Origin: Achatina immaculata
Taxonomy: Eukaryota; Mollusca; Gastropoda; Stylommatophora; Achatinidae
DNA: 64,000 nt
Reading direction: 5' to 3'
Assembly (NCBI GenBank): GCA_009760885.1
Contig: CM019704.1
Span: 11,120,303-11,184,302 of the forward strand
Part shown: one piece after another, positions 1 to 11,673 of the stretch
Layout: the number at the start of each line of letters is the position of its first letter
Position numbering within the stretch: the stretch's first letter is position 1
Notes under the pieces: model-generated
Databases searched by the model: none
Told to the model about the DNA's origin: nothing
The model's input: only the letters and a program-made list of their open reading frames with translations
Made by a program: the position numbers and the translations under genes

Positions 1-1949
1 GGTTTCTTTTCATATGGCATAATCATGCCGGGAATATTGTGTTTGTAATATTGTCAAGCCTTGTGGCTTCATCTCATTCCCTATCAGTTTCAACACTCAT
101 TTTCCTCATGTACTTTTTAGTTGGAGTCTTATTGACTTGATGGAGTTTTTCTGCTGTTAGTTCTGTTGTGCGACTGGAAGTCTAGTGGAGTTATCACGGG
201 TGTTTTCGTTGTATTAGTAGCAAGTCTTGGTATTGTTGTTGTGTCACTCAGGGAACACTACAATGACAGGCTTGTCTATTGCTTAAAAATCAGTTGAATA
301 AAATCTTTCAAGCAACAACAACAATATTAATATAATAAACGCAGTAGATCTCCACTACTTCTTTGTGAGGAATTCTATCTAAGAAGACATTCCACTTGCC
401 CTTGCTAGTCTAGCTGAATCTTAGATAAACTAGCAGAGAGATCCTAGTATAGCTGGTTCCGTGTTGGCACATCAGTACTTGTCACAGGGCGATTTGTCTT
501 CAAGAAGTGAACGAGTGCAGAGTATTGTTGGTAAGTAATAAAAGAAAAAAAGGAAAAATTGTATTAACTGTGCCCACTCAGTACTATACAGAAGCAACAT
601 CACATACGGAGAATAAACTTTGATTATATTAATAATTTGATAAGATTCTACCTCCTGTCCACAAAATCAAGTATTCTCATGGAGCATTCATTTACTCTAA
701 GGCATTTTTAGAAAGAAAAAAAAACAGTTTAAATCTTCTGTTTTGTGATAATATTATTCTGTGATATTCATTTAATATTATTATGTGGTATTCATTTGTT
801 AATCTAGAGAGAGACTTTTGTTTTGTGGTTAACTTTTTATCAGTGATAAATATGGCACATTGTAAATATGTTTTTTTTTGGTTCCACATTTTTCATCACA
901 GCTTATTGATTGCCCTTTACATAATCCAGTCCTGGTTTTTAAAAACAGATCCCAGATGAAAAGACTGAGAGTTGATTTTACAGCTTTTTTTTTATATGCC
1001 AGATTTGTAGTTCAAATTTTATTTGTTGTATAGGATTTTCTGTTTATTATTTATTCTTAGATGGTGACTGATGTAACTTAAATGTCAAATTGTCATGATT
1101 TGCTTGAGCGCTCTCTTGATGCTCAAATGACAGACAGCCATATTTTATGCCTGATAAGCTTAGCAGCACCACTTCATAAAGCAGACAAAGCCTTGGGACA
1201 TTTTTATCCTGGTCTGGCTGCCCTGTTTAATGTAATTTTATTGTTGTTGTTGTTGTTGTTATATAAGTAATATGAGTAATATCTCAAACTTTTACAGTTT
1301 GTTTTATTTTTTGTAAGCTAAAGAGCATGAAAACCTTCTGTGCATCTTAGTTATGCACTTTGTTTTTAGTTTTATTAACTTTTAATTTTTTTTATTTTTT
1401 GATATTAAGAAATTTTTAAAGTAATATAATTCAACTGACAAAAATTATTTTGATCTTTCATCTCAAGTTTTTTTTTGTGTGAATGTTTCACTTGTTTCTA
1501 ATACCTGTTCAGTTATCCAGATTGTTTTGTTTCTTTTTTTTCTTTTTTGTGAATGACAGATTTTTAATAAAATAGTATTTAAATAGTAAAGAGCTTAAAG
1601 GGCCAAAACACCTATTAGTTTGGGGAGTTACCTCCTCTGATGATCTAAGGAACAGTCCACTTGTTTTGTTTTTTATAAATGAGAGTTTATTTCTTATGCT
1701 GAGGCTATGCTCCAAACTAGAAAAATACAACTAACAGGCTATATCTACAGAATATCTTTCCATAACTACAAAGTAGACATATGCTGCTAAGTGACCACAG
1801 CTACAGAGTGAATATAGCCTAATCTCCAAAGTTGCAAAATACTTATATAAAATTGTGAACCTTTGATTGTCAGAGCTATTGACCTAACAAACACAATAAA
1901 TCATATAATAGCATTTTTCATCTTAGAAGATAATTTTTAAGCAGGTATA
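1..1949. other. No gene recognised
   Basis: AT-rich sequence with poly-T/poly-A runs and a (TTG)n microsatellite near 1240-1262. The short ORFs are low-complexity, and I see no convincing exon, RNA gene or transposon end. Confidence 0.5.
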
Positions 1950-2112
1950 ATTAAAATCAAGAGGAAGACCAAGAGAAATGATACTGGACAGTCTGCTGGG
2001 ATGGTGTGAGAGGAGATCACCAACTGAGCTGATGGCTTGCATGAAGGATCGGGTACTCTGGAGAAGCATAATAGCCAACGCCAGTCGGCACAGCACATGA
2101 TGATGATGATGA
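1950..2112 (+). mobile_element. RTE-type LINE, family A, 3' fragment
   Basis: A 5'-truncated copy of the RTE-like LINE also seen at 4724-6755 (minus), 24850-25908 and 29770-30400. It holds the last codons of the reverse transcriptase ORF and ends in the family's (ATG)n tail at about 2099-2112. It cannot move on its own. Confidence 0.8.
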
Positions 2113-2129
2113 TAATTAAAATAACTTAC

Positions 2130-2435
2130 AAGAACTTAATATTGAAGAAGGCTGGCTAGTAAAGAGGTTTAAGCAAAGAAAACTTAAAATATTTGGACAC
2201 ATTAAACGTCATGATAATCTAGAGAAAACTATCTTGGAGGGTACATAATGGGAAAAAGAAAGAGAGGAAGACCAAGGTGAAGATAGCTGCAAGACATCGT
2301 TGATGATCTGCAAATGGATGCATCAGCAGCAGGCCATCTTGCTCACAACCGAGAGGCCTACAGGAGTGCTGTTAAGGAGGCAAAGTTCCACAAGGGACAT
2401 GCAAATAAATGAATGAATAAATGATAATTAAAAAA
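2130..2435 (+). mobile_element. RTE-type LINE, family B, 3' fragment
   Basis: A 5'-truncated copy of a second RTE-like family whose tail is (ATGA)n. It encodes the degenerate C-terminal part of the polyprotein and ends in AATGAATGAATAAATG. Family B recurs at 7556-8420, 8431-8705, 13135-13470, 33602-35148, 44577-44934 and three times in 49-53 kb. Confidence 0.8.
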
Positions 2436-2534
2436 CAATCTTGGTACAATGATAACATCAGATAGTACGTATATCACATGAGTCAAAAGCAGAGTATGTC
2501 AGGCAACGGTAGCATTTAAAAAAATTAAAACTAT

Positions 2535-3325
2535 TTTGTTCTGTCTGTCTGTGTCAACATATACTAGGAAAAGATTCCTGAAGTGCTATATCAAGCCAGT
2601 ATTACCATATGAGAACAAATCATGGTCATTAACAAACAACAACAAAGAGAGCTTTAGAGGCAACTGAAATGTGGTTACTATGAAGAATGTTAAGAATACC
2701 ATGGACAGCTAAAATAACAAATGAAGAATGCCTAACACAGACAAATGAGAAATGAAGAATGCCTAACACAGACAAATGAGAAATGAAGAATGCCTAACAC
2801 AGACAAATGAGAAATGAAGAATGCCTAACACAGACAAATGAGAAATGAAGAATGCCTAACACAGACAAATGAGAAATGAAGAATGCCTAACACAGACAAA
2901 TGAGAAATGAAGAATGCCTAACACAGACAAATGAGAATGAAGAATGCCTAACACAGACAAATGAGAAATGAAGAATGCCTAACACAGACAAATGAGAAAT
3001 GAAGAATGCCTAACACAGACAAATGAGAAATGAAGAATGCCTAACACAGACAAATGAGAAATGAACCTTACTGAGCACAGTACAGGGGAGACAGTCTGGG
3101 TTTACTGGCCATAAAATGAGAAGAGGAGAAGTCAAAAATATCATGGCAGCAAGAAAGTTTGGAGGTAGGGAAGGAAGAGATAGACCATGAGAGAAATCTT
3201 AGATGGCTTGACAAAATAGCCTGGAAGAAGCACAACAACAGACCTGATGGAAAAAATGAAAGACTGGAAACTGTGGAAAGACATGGTCACTGATGCCTCA
3301 TGGCATGGCACATGATGATGATGTT
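2535..3325 (+). mobile_element. Degenerate RTE family A-like 3' end
   Basis: A diverged LINE 3' region. Its order of motifs follows family A (translations resembling RFLKCYIKPVL, then LRIPWTAKITNEEC), with many frameshifts, ending in CATGATGATGATG near 3320. It is interrupted by the 31-bp minisatellite at 2722-3062. Confidence 0.6.
2722..3062 (+). repeat. 31-bp minisatellite, 11 copies
   Basis: Eleven near-identical head-to-tail copies of a 31-bp unit containing GCCTAACACAGACAAATGAG; one copy lacks a single base. The unit is LINE sequence: its first part matches the family A stretch for TNEEC, so the array formed inside the retrotransposon copy. Confidence 0.95.
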
Positions 3326-4190
3326 AAATGAGTATATATCCTGCTTCTCTTGAGCAAAAGGTTTGGAGAATGTATTTTTCTCATTTTCCCCCTCTCTTGA
3401 TCTACATATCAGCTCCAGAGGAAGGACAAGGTCCATTTGCCTGAAAATCTAGCAGAGTTGTGGGGAATGCCAAAATTTGGATAGGCTAAAGAACTGCCAC
3501 CAGCAGCTTAAGGGTCCCTCTCTCCAGTTTTTCTATGGAGGTTTGCTTCAGTAACCTTTGATTCTCCTGGGCCAGCCACAGGCAGTGGAGGTTTGCTTCA
3601 GTAACCTTTGATTCTCCTGGGCCAGCCACAGGCAGTGGGTCTGACAGAAAGTGGTTGTATCACTTCCTCTCATACAAGCAAACCAGACACCAACAATACA
3701 TTGTATGGAACGAGACAGAAAATACTCCTTGATATCACTTTTCTTACTCCATACTCTAACACAATACATCATATGGAACATTTAAAAAATACTTCCTGAT
3801 ACTGCAAACAGACATAACGCCATAATACAGATGTTATGTATCAAAAAGTGGATAATGTGGATAATATAGTTAACAGTATTGTGTGAAGTCATCAGATTCA
3901 ATTTTAAAGAAATAAAATTTGATTATTTAAATATGTGTACACCGAGTGTTACATTGTATTATGAATGAATAGTACACTGTGATGAGAAACCAGTTTCTTG
4001 TGATGAACGGTTGCCTAAAGTATCAAAGTATCTTTCTGCAAACTGTTGTAACTGCAGACTTCTGTTCTTGCTGGTGATGCTGTGCTGAAGATTATATAGC
4101 ACAATAATAATCATATTAGACTGGAAGTGCCAGGATGGCTTTCCTAACTTACTAGCATTGACCCTAGAAGCAGATTTCTAGGCAAGCTAA
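3326..4190. other. No gene; 50-bp direct duplication
   Basis: Holds a perfect two-copy 50-bp tandem duplication at about 3537-3637 (unit starting GTTTGCTTCAGTAACC). Otherwise I recognise nothing. Confidence 0.5.
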
Positions 4191-4192
4191 AC

Positions 4193-4397
4193 CACCACGA
4201 AGAACATGTTGATCTGACTACAGCACGCTGCTTGTTTCTGAAGTCCACTAACCACCAAGCTAACCCACCATAAAGAACATGTTGATCTGACTACAGCACG
4301 CTGCTTGTTTCTGAAGTCCACTAACCACCAAGCTAACCCACCATAAAGAACATGTTGATCTGACTACAGCACGCTGCTTGTTTCTGAAGTCCACTGA
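4193..4397. repeat. 73-bp tandem repeat, about 2.8 copies
   Basis: Three starts of CATGTTGATCTGACTACAGC lie at 4205, 4278 and 4351, so the period is 73 bp. The copies are nearly identical, suggesting recent duplication. The following 330 bases hold nothing recognisable. Confidence 0.9.
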
Positions 4398-5169
4398 CTA
4401 TGCCAGGAAACAACTATTAAACTGAAGAATTGTGACATTGACCTAATTATCCTGAAGCCCATTCAAACTTTACGCTTGTAACAAAGCCTTTAGCAATTTT
4501 TTTTATAGTTCTGAATTTGTTGTGTTGTAATTGGCTCTATCTACCAATGAATGTCTTTCCTAATTTTTTTAATTACTAACTTCAGATTCAACAGTGACAC
4601 TACATAAATATATAAATATACATTCAGGCATGTACTGTATTATGGAAAAAACAAACATTGTTTTTCTATGTCTTCCTGCAAATCAGAGTTTGGCAGTGTA
4701 CACAAGCCAACCCCCTCCCATTTCATCATCATCATCATCAAGTGCCATGCCACCTGGCATTGGCTATTATGCTTCTCCAAAGTACACAATCCTTCATGCA
4801 GGCCATCAGCTCATTTGGTGATCTCCTCTCACACCATCCCGTCAGACTGTCCAGTATCATTTCTCTTGGTCTTCCTCTTAATCTTCTTCCCTCTATTTTT
4901 CCTGTTGTTATAATATTTTAAATTCCCCCTCTTCTCATTGCATGTCCTATGAAAGTACATTGTCTCTCTTTTATCGTTTTGACAAGATTTTTTGTCTCTC
5001 CAGCTCTTTTCATACACTCTTCATTAGTTATTTTTGCTGTCTAGGGGATTCGCAACATTCTTCAAATAAACCACATTTCTGCTGCTTCCAATGATTTTTG
5101 TGCACACATGCCTATTGTCCATGATTCACTTCCATATAACAAGACAGGTTCAATATAGCATTTTAGGAC

Positions 5170-6327
5170 TCATTTTCTAACATTCATTGATAAGGATGTG
5201 TTGGCTAATATGTTTCTCATTCTCTGAAATGCAGTCTTTGCTTGGCCTATTCTGTTCTGAATTTCTGTTCTGCATTTCTCATCTGAAGTTATTACTGCTC
5301 CAAGGTATTTGAATTTCTGCACCTGCTTTAGAACAGTTCCGTTTAATTTTATACTGCATGTTGGTGGATTCTGTTTCTTAGATATAACCATAGTCTCTGT
5401 CTTTTTGATGTTAAAAGTAAGGCCTTTCTGTTCACTTTCTTTGGTGACTTTATCCAAGAGATTTTGTAGTTCTTGTTGGTTCTCAGCTATCAGTATTGTG
5501 TCGTCAGCATACCAAAGGTTGTTAATATTGTATCCTCCAGTTTTTATGCCTGGTTCTGTGATGATTGTTCTTAGAATATTCTTGCTGTACAGAGAAAAAA
5601 GGTCTGGAGATAGTACACATCCTTGTCGCACACCTTGTTTTATAGGTTGATATTTTCCAGTTCTATTTTCAACTCGAATTGCTGCTTCTTGCTGCCAGTA
5701 TAGATGTTTTACAATCCTCAGGTCTTTGCCATCTATACTGATGTCTTCAAGCATTTTAATAATTTCATTATGGTTCATCTTGTCGAATGTCTTGGTGTAA
5801 TCAATGAAGCATAAATAGAGATCTTTCTGTACTTCTAAAGCTCTTTCTGTTAGTGTTCATAAAGTATAAATGGCGTTGTATGTTCCCTTTCCTTCAACAA
5901 ATCCAAATTGTTCATCTGCTATTTCCATTTTTATCTTTTTCCTTGTTCTTCTCATAATAATTCTCAGAAGTAACTTCGTTATGTGACATGAGAGGCTGAT
6001 AGTCTGGTGGTCATCACATTCCTTTGCACCTGGTTTCTTTGGTAGTGCTATAAACGTGGATTTAAGCAGGTCAATGGGCATATAACCACTGTTGTAAATG
6101 TAATTCAGTAACTTGGTTATTATTTTTATTCTTGTCTCCGCTAATGCCTCTATTTCTTCTATTGTTATATTATCAGGCCCAGTTGCTTTTCCTTTCTCCA
6201 TGTGTTTGATGGCATCTATGATTTCATCTTCAAGTATTAGTGGTCCATCACAGTTTTCAGTATCTGGTGTTAATTCTGGTCTTTCTACTCCATATAGCTC
6301 ACTCGTGTACTCTGTCCACCTGTCCAC
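5170..6327 (-). pseudogene. Reverse transcriptase of RTE family A (one nonsense codon)
   Basis: Reverse transcriptase domain of the LINE, which would copy the element's RNA into DNA at the target site. The upstream part (5857-6327) carries a fingers motif (EKGKATGPDNI) and a degenerate QFGFVEGKGTYNAI motif. The downstream part (5170-5778) carries [16 protein letters not shown] and the catalytic LWYADDTIL, so the two palm Asp residues are intact. The two parts are in the same frame and are separated only by a TGA at 5857-5859, where related copies favour Arg; this looks like a simple CGA-to-TGA change. No function is expected. Confidence 0.85.
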
Positions 6328-6522
6328 AATGTCTTATTTTCCTATTAAAATCTTCATGACTATAGTAACTTCATGTGAGTTTGTGTGTTTTAGTGCTGTC
6401 TCTATGTCATTTTATAAAATAGTTGTACATCTTCTCCAGAACTTTCATCTAACTTCACTCATTCCTAATATGTTGATCTTCATCCTTTCCATTTCCCTCT
6501 TTACATTTTCTAATTTTCCAGC

Positions 6523-6747
6523 CTAGAATAAAGTTCTAACATTCCATGTTGCTATTTTGAACTTGTTAGTTTTGCCACCAGTAGCTTGATCACGATCTGG
6601 CCTCACCTGTGGCTCATGAGCTGCCCTACCGGACGAGGCTGTTCCAGAAGAACATCCATTAAAATCGTTCATGACAAATCTATTACTCTGAATAAGCATA
6701 ATTCCCTCCCATTTACGTCCATATAAGAAAGTCAAACTTAGCCACAT
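6523..6747 (-). pseudogene. LINE endonuclease N-terminus remnant
   Basis: The translation ends in FKIATWNVRTLF, the first strand of LINE apurinic-like endonucleases. The next codon is a stop and the remaining catalytic motifs are absent, because the sequence passes almost directly into the RT region. It belongs to the same deleted element as the RT at 5170-6327. Confidence 0.7.
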
Positions 6748-6837
6748 TTAGTGAAAGCTAACGTTCTGAAAATTTGGTTTCCATAAAATATTGCTGAAAC
6801 AGTGTTCCAGCAGAAACAAAGTCCTGCTATTAATACA

Positions 6838-6985
6838 TAGAAGTCCAAAGCTTGTCATATAAGGTTGTCATATATATATATATATATACATAAAGAAGTC
6901 CAAAGCTTGTCAAATAAGTTTGTCATATATATATATACATAACGAAGTCCAAAGCTTGTCATATAAGGTTGTCATATATATACAG
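6838..6985. repeat. About 50-60 bp tandem repeat with (TA)n, 3 copies
   Basis: Three copies of GAAGTCCAAAGCTTGTCA followed by AAGTTTGTCATATATA or a variant. Period differs because the internal TA microsatellite differs in length. Confidence 0.85.
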
Positions 6986-7555
6986 GCTAAAATAAATGGC
7001 TGACTGTCGTTGGACAAGGGGAACATTGGTAGAGTTGTATTGGACAGACTGTGGGAAAATGAAGAGCTGGAATGGACAAACAATGTAGCTGTGAGGAGAC
7101 TGCTGGAGCTATGACAAATTAAAGGTGCTGGCAGGAAATACGAACTGTGTGGCAGAAAGTGCATTGTAAACAACCAATATTTGACAGCAAACATACTTTT
7201 GGATGGATGCAGCAGAGCATATATGGAGTTGTCATGAATGCTTTGAAGTCGGAGTCTGAACTTTGAACTCTGTCATATTGATGTGAGTTGTTTAGGTGGT
7301 ACCTGTCAGTCATCACTTTGCTCAACACCTTCTCTGATTTTTGTTGATTCTGTAAAATTTGAATGATTTATCTGATCCCAGAAATATATTTGAGTTGCAA
7401 AGTCTCTTTGCCTTTGCTTCTTCAAAGTTCAACCTTTGTACTCATAAAGCAGAGTATCTACTGTCTGAACTCTTATAATTATCACATAAAGAAGCAGCAT
7501 ATCTAATGCTGCTGAAACCCTAATATCTGTCACACTGACATTTAATGTCAGTCAG
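6986..7555. other. No gene recognised
   Basis: Short ORFs only, none with recognisable motifs. No repeat or mobile element identified. Confidence 0.4.
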
Positions 7556-8420
7556 TCATTCATTCACATGTATTTTGTGGAGCTTTGTCTCCCTAAAGAG
7601 CTCTCCTGTAGGCCTCTTGGTTGTAAGCAAGATGCCCTGCTGCTGATGCATCCATTTGCAGATCATCAACGATGTCTTTAATAGATCTTCGCCTTGGTCT
7701 TCCTCTCTTTATTTTTCTCATTATGTACCCTTCCAAGACGGTCTTCTCTAGATTATCATGATGTTTAATGTGTCCAAAATATTTAAGTTTTCTCTCTTTA
7801 ATCCTCTTTACTAGCCAGCCTTTTTCAACATTAAGTTTTTGTAGTATGGATATATTTGTTCTTTTTTTGTGTCCATGATATTTGAAGAACTCTTCTGTAA
7901 CATTTACATTCAAAGGCATTTATGTGTTTCTCAGCTGTTTTGTTAAGTGTCCAGGTCTCACAGGCATATGTTGCAATGGGAAAGATGCATATCCTTAAAA
8001 ATCTTAGTTTTGTACTTTTCTCTGTTCCTCTCCACAGCTTCTTTAGTTATTTTATTTTTCTGAAGAGTGATAGATGTGCTCCTTTTAATTTCCCTCATTG
8101 TATCTCCATTATTAATTAGTAATGATCCAAGATATTCAAAACTCTCCACTTCTTCCAGTTTTTCCTCATTGATACATATTTCAACTGCCTTATTTGTTTT
8201 GTCAGTTGTCATCAGTTTAGTTTTCTTCGCATTAAGATAGAGGTTTTGCTCTCCGCTGTTCTTACAGACTGACGTAATTAGTTTTTCCATTCCTTTTTGT
8301 GTTGTGGATAGTAATACTGTGTCATCAGCATATCTAATCTCTGGTATTTCATAACCTCCAATTTGATGTTGATGTATAATTTCCTGCTCTATAATTATTC
8401 TCTGCTGTATTAGCTGCAAC
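7556..8420 (-). mobile_element. RTE-type LINE, family B, 5'-truncated
   Basis: Minus-strand family B copy with its ATGA-type tail at the left end (CATTCATTCAC). It encodes the RT palm with IRYADDTVLLS (near 8300-8340), LNAKKTKLMTTDK, then the C-terminal region containing LKYFGHIKHHDNLEKT. The reading is broken between 7920 and 7960. It is truncated upstream of the YADD motif at about 8400. Confidence 0.85.
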
Positions 8421-8430
8421 ATGTAATACT

Positions 8431-8705
8431 ATAATACACAAAGCTAGTAAAGAGGATCAAAGAGAGAAAACTTAAACATTTTGGACACATTAAACGTCAT
8501 GATAATCTAGAGAAGACCGTCTTGGAAAGGTACATAATGGGAAAAAGAAATAGAGGAAGACCAAGGCGAAGATGGCTGCAAGACATCATTGATGAACTGC
8601 AAATGGATGCATCAGCAGCAGGCCATCTTGCTCACAACCAAGAGGCCTACAGGAGTGCTGTTAAGGAGGCAAAGTTCCGCAAGAGACATGCAAATGAATG
8701 AGTGA
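8431..8705 (+). mobile_element. RTE family B short insertion with target-site duplication
   Basis: A 275-bp 3' end of family B on the + strand, ending in GAATGAGTGA. It is flanked by the 10-bp direct repeat ATGTAATACT at 8421-8430 and 8706-8715, the expected target-site duplication of LINE retrotransposition. It lies head-to-head with the older minus-strand copy on its left. Confidence 0.85.
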
Positions 8706-8715
8706 ATGTAATACT

Positions 8716-9459
8716 GTGGAAACGTTATGTTCACACACTGGATACTACTTCTGCTTTTCGCAAGATATATGATCTTCTCTCTGTTACTAGTTTATACTAA
8801 CTTTACTTCACTTACAGTCAAGATTTGATTCTTTCAACTACAGTCGAGCTCAATCTCTTTCTACGTCTGTTTAAGTACTCGCTTCACAGACTCCCAGGAA
8901 AGATCATGCTCTGGGTGGCAAGTAGCTGGACAGCATCAGCAATATTAAGTTATGAAGACTTTATTGGTGCACGAGGTGATGATGATGATGATGACGATGT
9001 GACGGGTATAACAGTGGCATAGTACACTCCAAGAAGACATGACAGGGCGAAATTCCAACTCAAGACAACACAGAAATAGTTCCTAACGGCTACTGACGTC
9101 CACAGAATTCGTCGCCAACAGAACTTCTACATTTCTGTTCTATTAGCTAATCTATCACACTACACAACTACATACTTTCACAGACATTCTAGCCTACAAA
9201 CTGCCCTATCGGAAACTCAAACTTCAACTATATCGAATACTCTGATTTCTCTCTCACAACTTTTCTTTCTCGTCATTAATACGTGCACCTTTCCCGGCAT
9301 GTGTCATGCAAGCATCTGACATAGGAGGGGAATAAATCTAACCACAAAGCTATTGATTTCTATGGGACCTAACCCTTTTTATCCCAACTTTCCTATTCTA
9401 TGATGAGTTGTCTAACTTTCATTCTGTAAATCTATATTCTATTACACTCACATGCTTTG
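8716..9459. other. No gene; short (GAT)n tract
   Basis: A (GAT)n tract near 8971-8997. Apart from this I see no repeat, exon or mobile-element signature. Confidence 0.4.
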
Positions 9460-10047
9460 CACAGAGTCACTGTCTATGTGGCACGGTCTTTCACAGAGTC
9501 ACTGTCTATGTGGCACGGTCTTTCACAGAGTTACTGTCTATGTGGCACGGTCTTTCACAGAGTCACTGTCTATGTGGCACGGTCTTTCACAGAGTCACTG
9601 TCTATGTGGCACAGTCTTTCACAGAGTCACTGTCTATGTGGCACGGTCTTTCACAGAGTCACTGTCTATGTGGCACGGTCTTTCACAGAGTCACTGTCTA
9701 TGTGGCAAGGTCTTTCACAGAGTCACTGTCTATGTGGCAAGGTCTTTCACAGAGTCACTGTCTATGTGGCACGGTCTTTCACAGAGTCACTGTCTGTGTG
9801 GCACAGTCTTTCACAGAGTCACTGTCTATGTGGCAAAGTATTCCACAGAGTCACTGTCTATGTGGCACGGTCTTTCACAGAGTCACTGTCTATGTGGCAC
9901 GGTCTTTCACAGAGTCACTGTCTATGTGGCACGGTCTTTCACAGAGTCACTGTCTATGTGGCACGGTCTTTCACAGAGTCACTGTCTATGTGGCACGGTC
10001 TTTCACAGAGTCACTGTCTATGTGGCAAAGTATTCCACAGAGTCGCT
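9460..10047 (+). repeat. 32-bp minisatellite, left part (about 18 copies)
   Basis: Head-to-tail copies of a 32-bp unit built on TTTCACAGAGTCACTGTC TATGTGGC with a variable ACGG/AAGG/ACAG end. The consensus contains no stop in any forward frame, and because 32 is not a multiple of 3 each frame cycles through all three. Hence all three + frames stay open for over 200 codons. These ORFs are a consequence of the repeat, not evidence of a gene. The same array resumes at 11674. Confidence 0.97.
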
Positions 10048-10301
10048 TCTTCTTCTTCTTCTTCGTTCGCATTGTCTGTCTATACCTGCAGTCCTGTCTC
10101 TTGGATAAATTTCACTGTTTTTTGTAATTCATGTATGGTACCGTAGAGCTTATCTTCTTTAGTGGTTTCACTGGGCCAGTAATTATTTCTCAGTGTCTCA
10201 TAGTTGGTGCAGTTCTGGAGGATATGTTCCACAGTTTGGGGCACCTGGGCACATGTACATAGATTAGTAGTACCAACCTTAAACTTTGTATACATATGAC
10301 T

Positions 10302-10835
10302 TCAGAGTCGGGTGTGTCCTGTTTGGAGACGGAAGATGGTGACTTGTTCCTTTCTGTTTAGCATGTGATAGTCATCATATGGTGGTGTTTGTGGCTTCCT
10401 GTAGGTTTTTATCATGCTTTTCTTCTGATTATAGGTGATTGGTATGTCTGGTTGCTCCATTTCAGTGCCCTCTTTGGCCAGATGGTCAGCTTTCTCATTG
10501 CCTGGTATCCCACAGTGGGAGGGAATCCATTGCAAAGTGACTCCATGTTGTAAGCCAATTTTTGACAAGGCATCCTTAAGGTCTGGTAGTTTGTTGCACT
10601 GAAGAGCTTCCAGTACTGATCTTGCATCTGTGAGAATTACTACAGGACATGTATCAATTCTGGAGTCTAATAGTTTTTCAACTGCAGCAATAATTGCCCT
10701 AACTTCTTCATCAAGGTTGTTGCAGTATTTTCCAGTGGGTATGGAAATCTTGTCAATGGTGTTGTTTGGATATTCAATATGTGCTCCTGCCCCTCCATTC
10801 TTTATGGCATTGTGTGCAGATCCATCTGTATACAC
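10302..10835 (-). pseudogene. RNase H domain of I-group LINE
   Basis: Retrotransposon RNase H, which removes RNA from the RNA-DNA hybrid. The four acidic catalytic positions are visible in order: Asp in MYTDGSAHN, Glu in DEEVRAII, Asp in LTDARSVLEAL and Asp in IPGNEKADHLAKEG. The segment 10080-10295 continues with a short Cys-rich C-terminus (CTCAQVPQTVEHILQNC) typical of the end of such polyproteins. The domain looks intact, but it belongs to a truncated element lacking the RT catalytic core. The copy at 32929-39390 carries the same domain. Confidence 0.88.
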
Positions 10836-11036
10836 ACGTATCCAGGTGTCACATGGATATCATCTAGCACACTAAGTGTGGCTGTTGATCTTACAAGGCT
10901 GCTCTGCATCTCACCATTCTGCACACCTTTCACTTCAGTCTGAATAGTTATTTGTGTATAATCTGCTTCTTTCCATGGTGTATGCTCTGGTACAGATGAT
11001 AATGGAGCGACTACAGTTGGAAGGTCAGGTATCAGC

Positions 11037-11618
11037 TTACGCATTTCTTTTAAGCCCCCTTAATGCCAAGTTATTGAATCTCTCCTTCAGGGGATGGCTT
11101 ACAGAGCTGAGGAATTTCTCTCCCATGGTCATGACCTTTGTGTCTCTACGTTCCTTTAGCGCTTGAACACCAACGACTTTCTGCATTTCTACTATTGGTG
11201 TGGACCTCATGGCACCTGTGATAATCCGTAGTGACTGATTTTGAACCTTGTCTAGATTATGCAGCGTAGTGTTTGATGCTGTGCACCAAGTTTTTGAGCC
11301 ATATTCTAAATGTGGTAGAATACTTTGCTGATATACATTCTTGAGGATTCTTTCACTAGCTCCCCATGTGGTTCCACTTAATTTTCTTAATATGGCTAGT
11401 TTTCTTCTGGCTTTTGCTTCTGCACTGTTGATGTGTTGCTTCCAAGTCAGTTTTGAGTCAAGAGTCACTTCTAAGTGAGTGGGTTGGTTGTCCATCCTTA
11501 AGGATATTTCATTTACAAAGATCTTACCTGCTTTCTGTTTAGATGAGAGGGTGAACAGAGTGGTACTTGATTTCTCTGTGTTGATACTTACACACCATTT
11601 GTTTGTCCATGATGTCAA
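11037..11618 (-). pseudogene. Reverse transcriptase C-terminal part of I-group LINE
   Basis: The translation (MTSWTNKWCVSIN, then HLEVTLDSKLTWKQHI and ILPHLEYGSKTW) matches the post-YADD region of non-LTR reverse transcriptases. The longer copy at 35-36 kb has LYADDLVMW just upstream, which this copy has lost by 5' truncation. It is non-functional alone. Confidence 0.85.
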
Positions 11619-11673
11619 GATGTCTGCTGCTCTTTGGAGTCTCTGTGTAGCAACTGTCGCATATTCATCTGTA

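Larger units (their letters stand above)
4724..6755 (-). mobile_element. RTE-type LINE, family A, internally deleted
   Basis: The longest family A copy in the window, on the minus strand. Its (ATG)n tail lies at 4724-4740. Reading backwards, the polyprotein has reverse transcriptase at 5170-6327 and the first codons of an apurinic-type endonuclease at 6523-6747. The endonuclease body is missing, so the copy is defective. The tail, gene order and RT signatures fit the RTE clade as I know it; clade assignment would need a tree. Confidence 0.85.
10048..11673 (-). mobile_element. I-group LINE (5'-truncated) inserted in the 32-bp satellite
   Basis: Minus-strand LINE fragment with a (GAA)n-rich 3' end at about 10048-10063. 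It carries the last part of the reverse transcriptase (11037-11618) and an RNase H domain (10302-10835). The 11-bp direct repeat ACAGAGTCGCT flanks it at 10037-10047 and 11674-11684. Both copies carry GTCGCT instead of the satellite's usual GTCACT, so this is a true target-site duplication rather than two satellite units. LINEs with RNase H belong to the I group in established classification. Confidence 0.9.
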
